DNA of 64,000 nt from Trichopus zeylanicus subsp. travancoricus (taxonomy: Eukaryota; Streptophyta; Magnoliopsida; Dioscoreales; Dioscoreaceae). The stretch lies in contig RXID01014217.1 of the NCBI GenBank assembly GCA_005019695.1, forward strand, positions 1,674,001 to 1,738,000, in the 5' to 3' direction. Positions 31,823-42,159 of the stretch are shown here, one piece after another. The position numbers were made by a program, and so were the translations under genes. The stretch's first letter is position 1, and every line of letters begins with the position of its first letter. The notes beneath the pieces were generated by a model. That model ran no database searches. It saw only the letters and a list, made by a program, of their open reading frames with translations, and had not been told where the DNA came from.

Positions 31823-32376
31823 GTCAAATTTGAAAATGCAAGAGAAAAGTGGTTAGCAAATTTGCCAAAGTAGAAGGCAAAGGGCTTGATATCCTCTATA
31901 TATTTCTTGCTTCATTGATTGATTGCATTTGTGAGGATCAACTCAAACTCTCAAGGTTTAAAAAGTGATAGCTCCAAAACTCTAATCAAAACCTTGTTGA
32001 TGAATGTCCATGATCTGACTGAAAAGGGTGCTTTGGGATAAGCATCTCAAGGCCCATGAAATGTCGCTTAAATGAGATAGTGGGCAGCTCTAGACTACCT
32101 CCTTTAAATGAGCAAAACCCTAATGATTGCACAAGATTTGACAAAATGGTGGCTCATTTTTCCAAGCAATGTGGCAGCTGGCACCTCGCATCATAAAATG
32201 TTGGAGTAAGTAAAGGTGCAATTGCCTAAGTGATTTAGCAGCCAATGACCAGCAACATAGGGCTAAGTTTGCGGGGCCTTGATGTCCAAGGTCAGATCAC
32301 TTTTCTAGTTACCCAGGAAAGAGAAGAAAAACTTAAGCCCCTTGAGTTGGCAAGGTAGGTTAGAGTTGGGAGACAC
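31823..32376. other. Spacer between antisense ORF start and 3' LTR of Tat copy A
   Basis: This is the upstream side of the antisense ORF and would contain its promoter. TATATATT-type AT stretches occur near 31898-31908 on the + strand. No gene is seen. Confidence 0.35.
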
Positions 32377-34031
32377 TGATGATACCTCATAATAATAAGG
32401 GTTGACTTAGTGAAATCAAATAAGTATAAACCAAAACCTGAGCTGACAGTTGAGGTGACAAATGACCAACCTCCAAAGTAAATTCTAACTGAGGTAAGTA
32501 AGGGTCAACCTCTGAGATAGTTGATTGAGGCATATTCTTCAAGTTGAAAGGCTATCAGGATTAAGCCCAAAGGGTAATCAGTGAACTAATATTTTGATGG
32601 TCCTCTTCACAGTTCTTTCTTTGGGCACGTTAATAGAGGGGTAGTTTAGTAGATCCGATCTCAAGGATTCTATGATGCCCTCGACCTAGCACAATATCGG
32701 CTTTGGGTGTCTATGTCCTGTTAGACCACCATACTCTAGGGTTTTGTTTTTTTCAACTCTCCAAAAAAATACCACATTGTTAGCAGTCATTATATTTAGC
32801 TGAGTACCAATCTTGCACTTTGTCAATATTGGACTAAAGATCACACTCCAGTCACACTGTATCTTAGCCCCACACAACCTACTAGCCTATTGCTAGAGTC
32901 ATGGGTCTCACAATATCCCCCCTTAGGGATCCAACATTCTCATTGAGGTAGCCCACATCGTTCAAAAGGTGACACGGAGTGGCTCCGATACTCATATGTG
33001 ACGCCCTCGACTTTGCATGATATTGTCCCTAGGTGCTTGTAGTCTACCAGCCTACTAGACTCAAGAGTCTTATTTTTTCCGATTTCCTAAAAAAAGACCT
33101 CATTGTTGGGTCTACGATAGTTATTATATTTAACTCAGTCTCAACTCTCACACTTTGTTGATGTGAGGTTAAAAATTACACTCCAATTACACTAGGATTC
33201 GACACCATATAGCCAACTAGCCTATCGCTGGAGTCTTAGGCCTCACAATATTCCTCCCATTAGGGACTCAACGTCCTCACTGAGATACCCCATATTTTCA
33301 AGAGGTGGCATGGAACGGCTTTGATACTACTATGTGATGCTCCTGACACAACACAATATTGTCCCTGAGCGCTTATGATCTACTAGCCCACTAGATCCTA
33401 GGGTTTTATTTTTTCCATCTCCTCGAAAAAAAGCTTAATGGTTGGGTCTATGGTAGTTATCATATTTAGCCCATTCTCAACTCCCTACTTTGTTGATGTG
33501 GGACTAAAGATCACATCCTAGTTGCATCGGGCCTCAGCCCCACATTGCCCACTGGCCTATAACCAAAGTTATGGGTCTCACAATATCCCCTCCTTAGGAA
33601 CTCGACATCCTTACTGAGCTAGCCCATATCATTTAAGAGGTGGTGAGGAATTTTTTTGTATCACTATGTGATGCCTTCGATCCAACATGTTATTATCCCC
33701 GGGCGTCTATAGCCTGCCAGCCTACTGGACCCCAGGGTTTTGATTTTTCCAACTCCCAGAAAATGATCTTATTGTTGGGTTAATGTAGTTATTATATTTA
33801 GCTCAATCTCAACTCCCACACTTTATTAATGTGAGACTAAAATCCACACTCTAGTCACACTGGGTCTCAACCCCACATAACTTATTGGCCTATAGCCAGA
33901 GTCATGGATCTTACAATATCCCTCCCTAGGGACTCAACGTCCTTATTGAGTTAACCCACATCATTCAAGAGATAGTGCTGAGTGACTTTGATAGTAGACC
34001 AAAATTGATGCAAAATCAAGCTTTATCAACA
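32377..34031 (+). repeat. 3' LTR of Tat copy A, split by TRIM array
   Basis: LTR parts 32377-32672 and 33999-34031 flank the TRIM array. The second part (AGACCAAAATTGATGCAAAA) matches the 5' LTR end (AGATCGAAATCGGTATAAAA at about 25932-25951), showing that the TRIMs inserted inside the LTR. Confidence 0.65.
32673..33998 (-). mobile_element. Tandem TRIM array: 4 LTRs of about 250 bp with about 85-bp internal domains
   Basis: LTRs: 32673-32912, 32997-33247, 33333-33582 and 33667-33915. On the - strand each begins TGTGAGAC (or close) and ends GGCATCACA. Internal domains of 84-85 bp carry on the - strand a tRNA-Met-like primer site (complement of GGCTTTGATACTACTA at 33317-33332) and a polypurine tract (complement of ATATCCCCTCCTTAGGGA at 33583 on). 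A fourth internal domain (33916-33998) ends at a primer-site sequence without a following LTR. Periods are 324, 336 and 334 bp. There is no coding capacity; the ORF 32686-32877 lies inside an LTR. The first LTR lacks its outer TG. Confidence 0.82.
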
Positions 34032-34303
34032 TCTTCTATTCAAGAGTATGGGTGTTGCATTACGTTGAGATCCAGTGGGTGGAGGGGAATGACAATATAG
34101 ACTCACAAATAATAGAAGGGGAAGACAAACCAACCTCTGCTATTAACAATTCAAGTATCATGTCTTTGTAATCTGTGATAACTAATTTACATTCTCAAGC
34201 CATTCTACACTAATGGCATGGTTGACTTGGGCCACAAACAGTCTAGACAAGTGAAGCTGAATAAAAAAAGTCATTCACAAGGAGAAAAAAATGGGTAGAT
34301 GAG
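34032..34303 (-). other. Host (aspartic proteinase pseudogene) sequence between two inserted elements
   Basis: This short island holds the INHAIG pseudo-exon (34134-34240) and flanking intron. It ends with GATGAG, the target duplication of Tork copy 2. Confidence 0.75.
34134..34240 (-). pseudogene. Aspartic proteinase pseudo-exon: INHAIG / PSI entry region
   Basis: It reads FVAQVNHAISVEW and, in the next frame, CKLVITDYKDMILELLIAEV, matching the family's VVTQINHAIGAEG...ECKTVVSQYGDMI-LL segment leading into the plant-specific insert. It is one frameshift away from a continuous exon. It sits between the Tat element (ends 34031) and the Tork element (starts 34304). Confidence 0.8.
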
Positions 34304-34762
34304 TGTAGCGTTAAATATCGATGTTTACCACAATTCATGATGTAAAAGAAGAATAGAAAAGAAGAAAAGATAGCACACAAGAGATTTATGTGGCTAAGAT
34401 AATCTAGAGGATATTGTATTGATGAGAAGAGAAAGAGAAGATTACAACGATGGAGGCGAAACTCCAATATCACCAACTCTCGCAAAAGACTAAGTAGCCT
34501 AGCCGTCATAAGATGTTTTGAGATTATTGATCTATGTCTCTCTCTCTCACTCTATATAGAAACCCTTACATGAATAGAGTATTTACAGATGTGGCCTAAT
34601 TATGTTTGAGTTGAAGTAGAAGACTGACTCAAATAAGATTTCTACTAATTTAAGTCTTCTAGTAGAAGATAAATTTAGATAAAGATTATGCCTACTAAAT
34701 TACTTCCTAATATAATTAAGACTCTCCAGAAAATCCAGATTCGAGACACGATTAAACCAACA
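34304..34762 (-). repeat. 3' LTR of Tork copy 2
   Basis: On + it begins TGTAGCGTTAAATATCG and ends TAAACCAACA, followed by ATCTCCACCTTGG, the complement of the polypurine tract. A TC-rich stretch with (CT)n lies near 34533-34550. Confidence 0.9.
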
Positions 34763-34838
34763 ATCTCCACCTTGGATTGAATCCTCTTATTCTTTAAATT
34801 TTCAATAGATGTCTTTGTCATTACCTCATGGGGTAGGA

Positions 34839-35310
34839 TCAACGACCTTGAATATTGATCAAGTCCAAACTAAGCCTGAACTTATTAATCGGAATCACCT
34901 TCGTCAACATATCTGTAAGATTTCTTGAAGTATGAATCTTTTGTAAAGAAATCTTGTCATCTTCAATAATGTCCCAAATAAAGTAAAATCGGATATCTAT
35001 ATGCTCTAATTTAGCATGGTACATTTGGTTCTTTGCAAGGTGTATGGCACTTTGACTGTCGCAAAAGATAGAAAGAATATTTTGAGAAAAACCAACTTCA
35101 CTTGCCAATCCTTTTAGCCATAGAGCTTCTTTGATGGCTTCTGTAGCTGTCATATACTCAAACTCTATTGTAGATAATGCCGCAGTTGACTGCAAGGTAC
35201 ACCTCAAACTAATACGTCCTCCACAAAGAGTGAAAAGATAACCAGTAAGGGATCATCTCGATCAAGGTCTCTAGCATAGTCTGAATCAACATAGCCAACA
35301 ATTTTGGCCT
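34839..35310 (-). pseudogene. RNase H of Tork copy 2
   Basis: The open part 34839-35207 has STIEFEYMTATEAIKEALWL, FCDSQSAIHLAKNQMYHAK, HIDIRFYFIWDIIED and TDMLTKVIPINKF. Upstream (to about 35310) the DSDYARDL region is frame-broken. RT is absent because of the deletion at 35317. Confidence 0.85.
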
Positions 35311-35317
35311 CTTGAAC

Positions 35318-35990
35318 TTCTGGTAATTTCATCAGATCCCGAGTATGGTTCTTTTGAAGAGAATTTATCTCTTCATTCATTGCAACTTATTACTGAGAAG
35401 AATTCTTATCTTGCATTATTTCTTTATAGGAAGAAGGATCACCATTGTCAATAGTTAAAGCGAAAGCTACCATATCTTCAAAATCATACCTTTGAGTGGC
35501 TTTATGTTTCTTTGAGATCTTCAAAGTGGAGTCTTCTCAGAAATTTGATTTTTAGAATTTTCTTGAGAGTTGGGCATACCCTGAATATCTTCTTCTGAAG
35601 AAACTACATGCTCCACCTCCACTTGCATTATATTACTGGGACCTTCTTGAGAGATTTTAATATAACACTTTCATCAAGTACTACGTCTCTTTCAATAATT
35701 ATATTTGAAATAGTAAGATCCCACAAATAATAGCCCTTAACACCTTTGGCATAATGCAGGAAAATACTCTTTTTGGAATATACATTTAACTTCTCCTTGA
35801 CAATATGCACATAAGTAGAGTAACCAAAAATCTTTAAAGAAGAATAATTTACAGGTTGACCAGTGTATACCTCTTCAAGAGTCTTGTAATTAATGACTGT
35901 CTACGGAGAGCAATTCACAATGAAATATGTTGTATTGACTGCTTCTGCCCAAAAATCTTTATCAAGATTAGCTGTACTGAGCATACTACG
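35318..35990 (-). pseudogene. RT N-terminal edge and integrase tail of Tork copy 2
   Basis: Fragments in several frames match copy 1, 20466-21120. The open piece is 35628-35810, with KKSIFLHYAKGVKGYYLWD and an IIIERDVVLDES-type segment. Stops interrupt it repeatedly. Confidence 0.75.
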
Positions 35991-36038
35991 TGCTTTTTTT
36001 AACAAGGTTCTGTTCATCCTTTCAGCCACACCATTTTG

Positions 36039-36983
36039 TTAAGGTTTTCCTGGGATGGTAAAGTGGCATTTGATGTCTTCATCTTCACAGAATTTAAGAA
36101 ACTCTGTTGATTTGTACTCTTCGTTATTATCACTTCTGAGGTATTTGATTTTTATGTCAGTTATTTTTTTAACTGAAGTTTTCCACCGTTTGAAAATAGA
36201 AAACAGTTTGCCTTTTTGATGTAAAAAATAAATCCACACTTTTCTGGAAAAATCATCAATAAAACTGATAAAATAATGAGCACCAGATTTTGATGGAATA
36301 GGAGACCACACATCAGAATGAATATAATAAATTAAACTTTTAGTACAATGAGTACTAGTATTAAACTTTACTTTGAACTGTTTACCATAGGGACAATTCT
36401 CGCAGAAATCCAATTTGCATGAGTTGAGGCCTTTCAGTAATTTTCTTTTGTTGAGCTCACTTAAACCTTGTTCACTCATATAATCGAGACGCATATGCCA
36501 TAAGTGGGTCATATTAGAAGAAGAAGCCTGAGAAATTGTTACTCCACTTTCAATGGTTTTTCCTATTAACTCATACAAATTTTCATGCTTTAAACCCTTC
36601 ATCACTATCAATAAGCCTCTAGCAATCTTAAGAACTCTAGCTTCAGCAGAATACTTATAACTAACAAAATCCAAAACACCCAACGAGATCAAATTCTTTT
36701 TCAGATCAGAAACATGTCTAACGTCAGTAAGAGTTTTAATAATATTATCAAATATCTTAATTTTAATTGTTCTAATTCCAATAGTTTTGCATAGATTATT
36801 ATTACCCAACAAAACTAAACCACCATCATAGGACTTGTAGTCTTCAAACCAATCCTTATTAGGATACATGTGATAAGAACAATCAGAATCAAGAATCCAA
36901 ATATCATGGTAACGATCAAAATTAGAACTAATAGAGAGAACATTACCAAAATCATCATCAAAACTTCCTTCAACAACTGACAC
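36039..36983 (-). pseudogene. Protease and integrase of Tork copy 2
   Basis: A 314-codon open frame: the protease motif reads LDSDCSYHMYPNKDWF where copy 1 has DSGCSYHM, so the catalytic Gly is replaced by Asp. GAG-preintegrase has LWHMRLDYMSEQGL and CENCPYGKQFKVKF; integrase SFIDDFSRKVWIYFL and KYLRSDNNEEYKS. It is open to 36039, where copy 1 continues. Confidence 0.88.
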
Positions 36984-37013
36984 TTATTTTTTGTCTTGCT
37001 CTTTAGATTGAGA

Positions 37014-37739
37014 TTATCTTTTTTTCTTTGTTTTGACCTTCCAATACTCTTTAATTACATGTCCCATCTTCTTACAATACATACAGTTTATTTCTTTGGA
37101 TTTGGATCTAGAATTACTTGTCTTTGATCTTTCTTTAGTACGACCTCTGGCAATCAATGCTTCTGAGTGTAACACGTCCCCTTCAATCTTTTTTAAATAT
37201 TCATTAGATAGAAGGGTAGTAGAAATATCGTCAAATTGCAAATCTTTATCATACATGAAAGTAGTCTTCAAATTCTTAAGAGAAGGAGGTAAAGACGATA
37301 ATAAAATAATTGTCTTATCTTCATCTTCAATTTTAACATCAATGCTTAACAATTGAGAGACTACTTAATTGAAAGCATTAGAATGATCAACTATATTCGT
37401 ACCTTCTTTCATTCGAAAATTGAAGAGCTTCTGCTTTAAGTAAACTCAATTTGAGATAGACTTACTCATTTATTATTTCTCCAGCTTTTTTCATAGCTCT
37501 GAAGGTGATATTTCATCAAGAAATGGATTGAGTACCTCATCGGTGAGATTGAGCATGATTGTGCTATGTGTACTAGCCTTCTGATTTTTTCAGACACTTT
37601 CGATGACATCTTTAGGCTTTATGTCTTCTAATATGTTTCTTAACCCTTGTTGAGTAAGAATTGCATGAACTCTTGCTTGCCAAATAGGAAATCTTTGCTT
37701 TTCATTGAATTTTTCTATATCGAACTTCGTAGTAGACAT
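37014..37739 (-). pseudogene. gag of Tork copy 2
   Basis: It starts at the ATG complement 37737-37739 with MSTTKFDIEKFNEKQRF. The C-terminal part (37014-37352) has LLSSLPPSLKNLKTTFMYD and the knuckle CMYCKKMGHVIKEYW, where the last Cys of CCHC has become Tyr. It retains the 98-bp segment (37401-37498) missing in copy 1. Confidence 0.85.
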
Positions 37740-37763
37740 GTTGAACCAAGCTCTGATGTCATT

Positions 37764-38223
37764 TGTAGCACTAAATATCGATGTCCACCACAATTCACGA
37801 TGTAAAAGAAAAACATAAAAGAAGAAAAGATAACACACAAGAGATTTATGTGGCGAAGACGATCTAGAGGATATTGTATTGATGAGAAGAGGGAGAGAAG
37901 ATTATAATGATGGAGGCGAAACTCCAATATCACCAACTCTTGAAAAAGACTAAGTTGCCTAACAGTTATAAGACGTTTTGAGAGTATTGATCTATGTCTC
38001 TCTCTCTCTCACTCTATATAGAAACCCTTACATGAATAGAGTATTTATAAATGTAGCCTAATTATATTTGAGTCAAAGTAGAAGACTGACTCAAATAAAA
38101 CTTCTACTAATTTAAGTTTTCTAGTAGAAAATAAATTCATATAACAATTAGGCCCACTAAATTACTTCCAATATAATTAAGACTTTTCAGAAAATCTGAA
38201 TTTGAGACACGATTAAGCCAACA
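37764..38223 (-). repeat. 5' LTR of Tork copy 2
   Basis: On + it begins TGTAGCACTAAATATCG and ends TAAGCCAACA, followed by GATGAG. The primer site lies at about 37750-37763 (GCTCTGATGTCATT on +), more decayed than in copy 1. Confidence 0.9.
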
Positions 38224-38545
38224 GATGAGATGTACAAACCTAGAAATCTTCTCCTGTATAAACAAGTCAATCAACCCTAGTTAAGCAGCTCCAGATAGTG
38301 CCTACTCAATACCAAGTTTATGTATATTAAAAAAAATGAAATTGGAATAGTAAAATCCACACTGAGGTCCTAGTTTTACAAGATTTCTTGTGCAACAGCA
38401 CTTTTAAATCGATCCACTAACCAAAAATTGGCTTTAACTCTCTTCTACAAAGAAAATCCACAAGACTATTGTACTGATGGATTGATTAGTCATAAATGTT
38501 CCAAATTTTTTCCTAACTACTAGTGTTTGAGAGAAACAAGCACAT

Positions 38546-38612
38546 AGAGATGGACCTGCCAACATGGAAGTTCCAGAGTCTGCAATAGCAGAACAGCCAC
38601 TAGCATAGAATA
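38546..38612 (-). pseudogene. Aspartic proteinase pseudo-exon with second catalytic site DSGTS
   Basis: After a TTTTTTAG acceptor it reads FYASGCSAIADSGTSMLAGP, the second active-site motif (DSGTS) and its flank. Catalytic Asp, Gly and Thr codons are intact. Confidence 0.88.
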
Positions 38613-38728
38613 CTAAAAAATGAAGCTTTAAAGAGTCAAAGCTATGAAAAGATAATTTTCAAGACAAAGGTGCCCTTTTTAACATTGTGCATGAGTGTTT
38701 AGTCTCCTAAAGAGATGGTGAGAGACAG

Positions 38729-38772
38729 ACTAGTTGATTGATTGCCAATTAGAAAATCCTCCATTTCATATT
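38729..38772 (-). pseudogene. Aspartic proteinase pseudo-exon: MGDFLIG region
   Basis: It reads EMEDFLIGNQST, matching FEMGDFLIGNQSTG with G changed to E. The acceptor AG is not preserved. Confidence 0.7.
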
Positions 38773-38859
38773 GAAAAATATAAAAAGATAAAAGTTAAAA
38801 ATGGAAATTATTCTTCATTTATTGGTTGCATTTGGCCTTCCATTTCTATCATTGAATAC

Positions 38860-39018
38860 CTGCAAGTATCCTTTGCGAATGACAGGAACATTTGTGTGAT
38901 CACCCTTGTAATGCGACCACCAAAAACAAAATCACCTCCAATTGAATCATTGCGATCACCATTGGGCCAGAAAGACATAACCTTTTCTTGTACTAAATTA
39001 TGAACAATTGTGCCCTGC
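38860..39018 (-). pseudogene. Aspartic proteinase pseudo-exon: FSFW and VFGG region
   Basis: Acceptor TTCAATAG, donor CAG/GTATTC. It reads LVQEKVMSFWPNGDRNDS and GGDFVFGG, then after a small deletion and frame change HYKGDHTNVPVIRKGYLQ, matching the family's VFSFWLNR...GGEIVFGGVDP-HYKG-HTYVPVTRKGYWQ. The VDPK-type tetrapeptide is lost. Confidence 0.85.
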
Positions 39019-39169
39019 CTATTGAAAAATTGAAGAATGCTAATCCATATAAATAAATGCAGCATCCTACATTAAAAGCTTAGGTAGGATATTCAGTACT
39101 ACATTTTCCTCAATAGAATAGAAAAAAAGAATGATTCAAAAAGAAAGCTGAAACAAGAACCAGTCACAT

Positions 39170-39291
39170 AAGCTCATGCCAAATGGGTGGAATGTTTCCT
39201 ACAGAAATTTCCTTAAAGCAAGCCCAATTATGACATCAAACTTTGATACGAGGAATGAGAGACTTGGCTCACGCGTAGCCTCGATGAAAAC
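39170..39291 (-). pseudogene. Aspartic proteinase pseudo-exon: FIEATxEPS region
   Basis: It follows a TCTTCTAG acceptor and reads VFIEATREPSLSFLVSKFD, then IIGL, followed by a frameshift into an ISVGN-IPPIW-type segment. It corresponds to the family's EFIEATKEPSLTF...KFDGILGLGFQEISVG exon. The intron position before V/EFIEAT is conserved with known plant genes. Confidence 0.85.
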
Positions 39292-39389
39292 CTAGAAGAC
39301 ATTTTTTTTTCCAATTTGGCAAAGAAATATTTGTATTTGCCAAACACCAAGAGAGACTACTACAAATGAGATGAGATGATATCTCCAAG

Positions 39390-39484
39390 CTGATCTTCAA
39401 CAGTGGGGTGGCCCACTAGGACATGACCCTGGCAAAAGAAACCAGATATTGCCCTTGAACCATAGGTTATTTTTCATGACTTTC
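39390..39484 (-). pseudogene. Aspartic proteinase pseudo-exon: ISGFF region
   Basis: It follows a TTTTTTTAG acceptor and reads KS-stop-KITYGSRAISGFF, then a GHVLVGHPTVEDQ end, matching the family's GTGAISGFFSQD...VGDLVVKDQ segment. One in-frame TGA replaces a Cys codon, and the donor GT is lost (CAG then CTTGG). Confidence 0.8.
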
Positions 39485-39869
39485 CTAAAAAAAATTAAAT
39501 AGATATAAGTGAGATATTTAGCCAGATGCTTGCATGTTATTATAAATAGGATTGTTTAAACTATATGACACATGATTAATAATTTGGTATGTAGTCTATG
39601 TGCACATTCGACGGATTGGTGTAAACAAGATGACCACCAAGCCCAAATTGAAATCCCCACTGAAACTCAGTCTTTTACTATCCTAGTTCAGGGAGTCCAA
39701 AGAAGTGAGGTCAGCCTCCATTGGTCCACTGAGTCATGCTTCGGTGAACACAGTACGTTAGTGGCTCTCTAATCTAGTAAGCAATTGAACTTTTATTGTC
39801 TAGTTTCAGCATTGTAAGCTCAAAGGGCCAATCTTACGCCTTAGTTTTGTGTCCTACGTAGGATTAGAG
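39485..39869. other. Junction region between proteinase pseudogene and Tat copy B
   Basis: No further proteinase exon is recognised to the right of 39484. The stretch may contain the truncated 3' LTR of copy B, but no LTR end could be matched. The ORF at 39572-39772 has no known similarity. Confidence 0.35.
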
Positions 39870-41200
39870 TAGATAGTCTTCATGAACAAGGCTATGAAGA
39901 AAAGCTTGGGCACCCCTCAAGTCAACCTCTGCAACCATCGAGGAAGCAAAAGGACACGACAGAACGGGTGCCGAACCTCCTATGGAGCTGGAGGCTTCAA
40001 AGAAGAAGAGGAGGAAGTCCTTAGTCAGCAAAGATAGCGATCGCGCCACCCAAGGGGGAGAGAAGAGGAACAGGAAGATAATCACTCGGTCGGCTCATCT
40101 AGTTTCTCCTTTTGCCAAACTCTTGCCAAACTCTTCCCCTAGCTGAGCCTACCAGCCCTTTGACTACACTGACAATAATCCCACCAGTGGAGACCTGCTA
40201 TTGCTACTAAAATGTTTGGTCCTCTATCGGAGGTCATAATCGAGCTATTGTTGAACCTGTCTTCTCCTCATCAAACTGCCTTAGGCCAAGACTCTTCTGG
40301 GTGTCACCCTGGGAAGGAGGAAGCTGACCTAAGTGTGGAGGAACACTTTAACTAGGACCTTGAGTTGGGCTTTAATTCTCCCACCACAAACCTTCCAGAT
40401 AATGACTCTTCATGCATGGAATCACCACTTGTGAGGAGGTATTTGGTTCATCTTTTTTCTCCTTTGAAGTTAATTTATGCTCTAAGTTATTGTCTCTAAC
40501 TTTTGATTTTGCTCCGGGTTATAAAGCTTTTTCACTATGTTAGAAAGAGGTTCTATGCCTCTCAAAGGGCCATATTAGAACAAAGGGCCCAAGTTACAAG
40601 CATTGAGTTTGCCGTGGCCCTGCTCCAATCTCGCCTCATGAATCTTCAACTTGAGGCAGAGAAGGCTCAGTGAAGAAGATAAACAAGGATGCCAAGGCAA
40701 TCGCTGAAGCTGACAAGGCCACTGCTAAGATCACACGTAATGAGGCATAAAGGAGTCTGGGGGAGCTTCAGCTTCATTAGGAAGTCGAGCTGAACAAAGC
40801 TCATGAGGAGGCTATAGAGGCCTACCTCTAGACAGATGGCTTCATATAGTTCCTTGCCCAGGAAAAGACTTCAGCCATAGTTGAGTTTCAAGATGGCAAG
40901 GAAACCTTCGATCCAAGGGTTAGCTCACTGCTGACTCCTTTAAAGAGGGATACCTTTAGTGGAGGGACACTGCATCCAAACACACAAGGAGCCTAGATTC
41001 AACCCTTAAAACCTCCTAATAGAGTTATATGATGCACTCAGGTGACTCGCCTGAAGCAAGAGTACAATGAGGTAATCAACATGAAACCCCTCCCTAAGGA
41101 AGGTTGCAAAGTTGAGCTGAGCACTAGCTCATATTACTTCTCAGGCCATGATGAAGCAGGCGAACCGACTGATGCACTTGCTAGTGAGTCAAAACCCTAA
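39870..41200 (+). pseudogene. Antisense ORF remnant of Tat copy B
   Basis: It lies opposite to and downstream of the copy B pol, as in copies A and C. It contains a Lys/Arg-rich stretch (about 39990-40080), helical Glu/Lys/Ala-rich pieces (about 40640-40860) and ends with a DEAGEPTDALASESKP tail before the TAA at 41198-41200. It is broken by many stops. No enzymatic motif is seen. Confidence 0.5.
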
Positions 41201-41654
41201 GACAGCTTTTTTTTGTGTACTTCCTTTTGTTTTCCATAAGTTATGACTCAGATATGATTATGTAACTTTGCTATTAATTAATGTAATAATAACTCAAAGT
41301 TTTAATTTGGTGTAATTTCTGTTACAACCAACAATTACTATGAATCTTGGATTTCTAGCATATGAATTAAAAATTGATTTTATCTTAAAATTTTTTTTAA
41401 AGAGTCTAGAGCAGAATATTATCAATGAATTTTCCAATACCTTATCCAAGTTCCATCTCTGGACAAATCACTGTTTGATTAAGCCTTAGTCAAAATAAAT
41501 CATTTGAGCTTTTTGATAACCAAGTTTTATCTTAGAATGATCAACTAGCTCAATTCATGACCTACCTTGGACTTAGAAATATCATGCTCAATGTAATTAA
41601 CTCTAAAGAGGTCATTTCCATGTAAGATTTGGCAATCAACCTACTTTCCTCTCT

Positions 41655-42150
41655 CTTGTCAGGTACATGACCAAAAACTAGGTTCATTGTTAAGCTCATA
41701 ACTTGAATCCACATTTTGCTCTGTCAAGCACACGACTTGAACTTCTTTTTTCTGGCCAAGTCTTTGACTTGGGGCTAGGTCTTTCTTGGTCAAGCCTGTA
41801 GCTTGTCATCAAGCTATTTTACCTTGGTTAGATCTATAACCTAGAGTCAGATCTTTCATTTGATCAAGTCTACAACTTGTCATCGAGCTATTTTTCCTCA
41901 ATTAGGTCTATCACGTAGAGTTGAGGCCTTCATTTTGTCAGGCCTATAACTCATCATTGAGTTCCTTTGCGCCAATAAAGTCTATAACTCCTTTGCCCCA
42001 TTAAAGTCTGTAACTTGGAGCTTGATCATTCATCAGCGAATCCCATATCTTTTCATCAAGGTCTCTTGCCTCGGTCAGCTTTATAAGCTAGAGCCAGGTC
42101 TTTCCTTCAGCCAAGCCTGTAGCTTATCACCGAGCTTTTTCTTGACTTTT
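41655..42150 (+). repeat. Tandem repeat block between antisense ORF and pol, Tat copy B
   Basis: Imperfect alternating units of roughly 35-40 bp built on phrases such as AAGTCTACAACTTGTCATCGAGCT and AGGTCTATAACCTAGAGTCAG. It occupies the same position as the minisatellites of copies A and C but is of different sequence. Confidence 0.65.
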
Positions 42151-42159
42151 CAAATAATA

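Larger units (their letters stand above)
25352..34031 (+). mobile_element. Tat-type gypsy LTR element, deletion derivative (copy A)
   Basis: The LTR-like ends begin TGATGCCTCATAG (25352) and TGATACCTCATAA (32377) and end near ATCAAYA (25967 and 34031). On + are gag, protease and an integrase C-terminal scrap; on - is a long antisense ORF region next to the 3' LTR. RT, RNase H and most of integrase are gone (junction about 28330-28440). The 3' LTR contains a four-LTR TRIM array (32673-33998). It lies in an intron of the aspartic proteinase pseudogene. The LTRs are strongly diverged, so it is old. No clean target duplication was found. Confidence 0.75.
34304..38223 (-). mobile_element. Tork-type copia LTR retrotransposon, internally deleted (copy 2)
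   Basis: LTRs 34304-34762 and 37764-38223 (459 and 460 bp) are flanked by a perfect 6-base duplication GATGAG (34298-34303 and 38224-38229). Same family as copy 1 by gag, protease and integrase similarity. The region between RNase H and the RT start is deleted: copy 1 sequence equivalent to about 19495-20465 is missing at about 35317. It is therefore non-autonomous. It is inserted in an intron of the aspartic proteinase pseudogene. Confidence 0.92.
24374..39484 (-). pseudogene. Plant aspartic proteinase (phytepsin type) pseudogene, split by transposons
   Basis: At least nine exon-like pieces on the - strand follow the order of a plant aspartic proteinase with a saposin-like (PSI) insert, from the ISGFF region to the C-terminal AEAA-type end, several with splice-site dinucleotides. 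The family is vacuolar and made as a preproprotein with DTG and DSG catalytic sites. Only the second site (DSGTS, about 38565-38579) is present. The signal peptide, propeptide and first DTG exons are not found in the window. The introns hold a Tat gypsy element (25352-34031) and a Tork copia element (34304-38223). Stops, frameshifts and small deletions occur in most pieces. Retained introns show it is a unitary or duplicated pseudogene, not a processed one. The pieces are listed separately. Confidence 0.85.

Noticed and set aside
32673..33998. Four-unit array considered as CRISPR or centromeric satellite
   Set aside because: Unit length near 330 bp, LTR-like termini, primer sites and purine tracts at each junction identify a TRIM array; the genome is eukaryotic.
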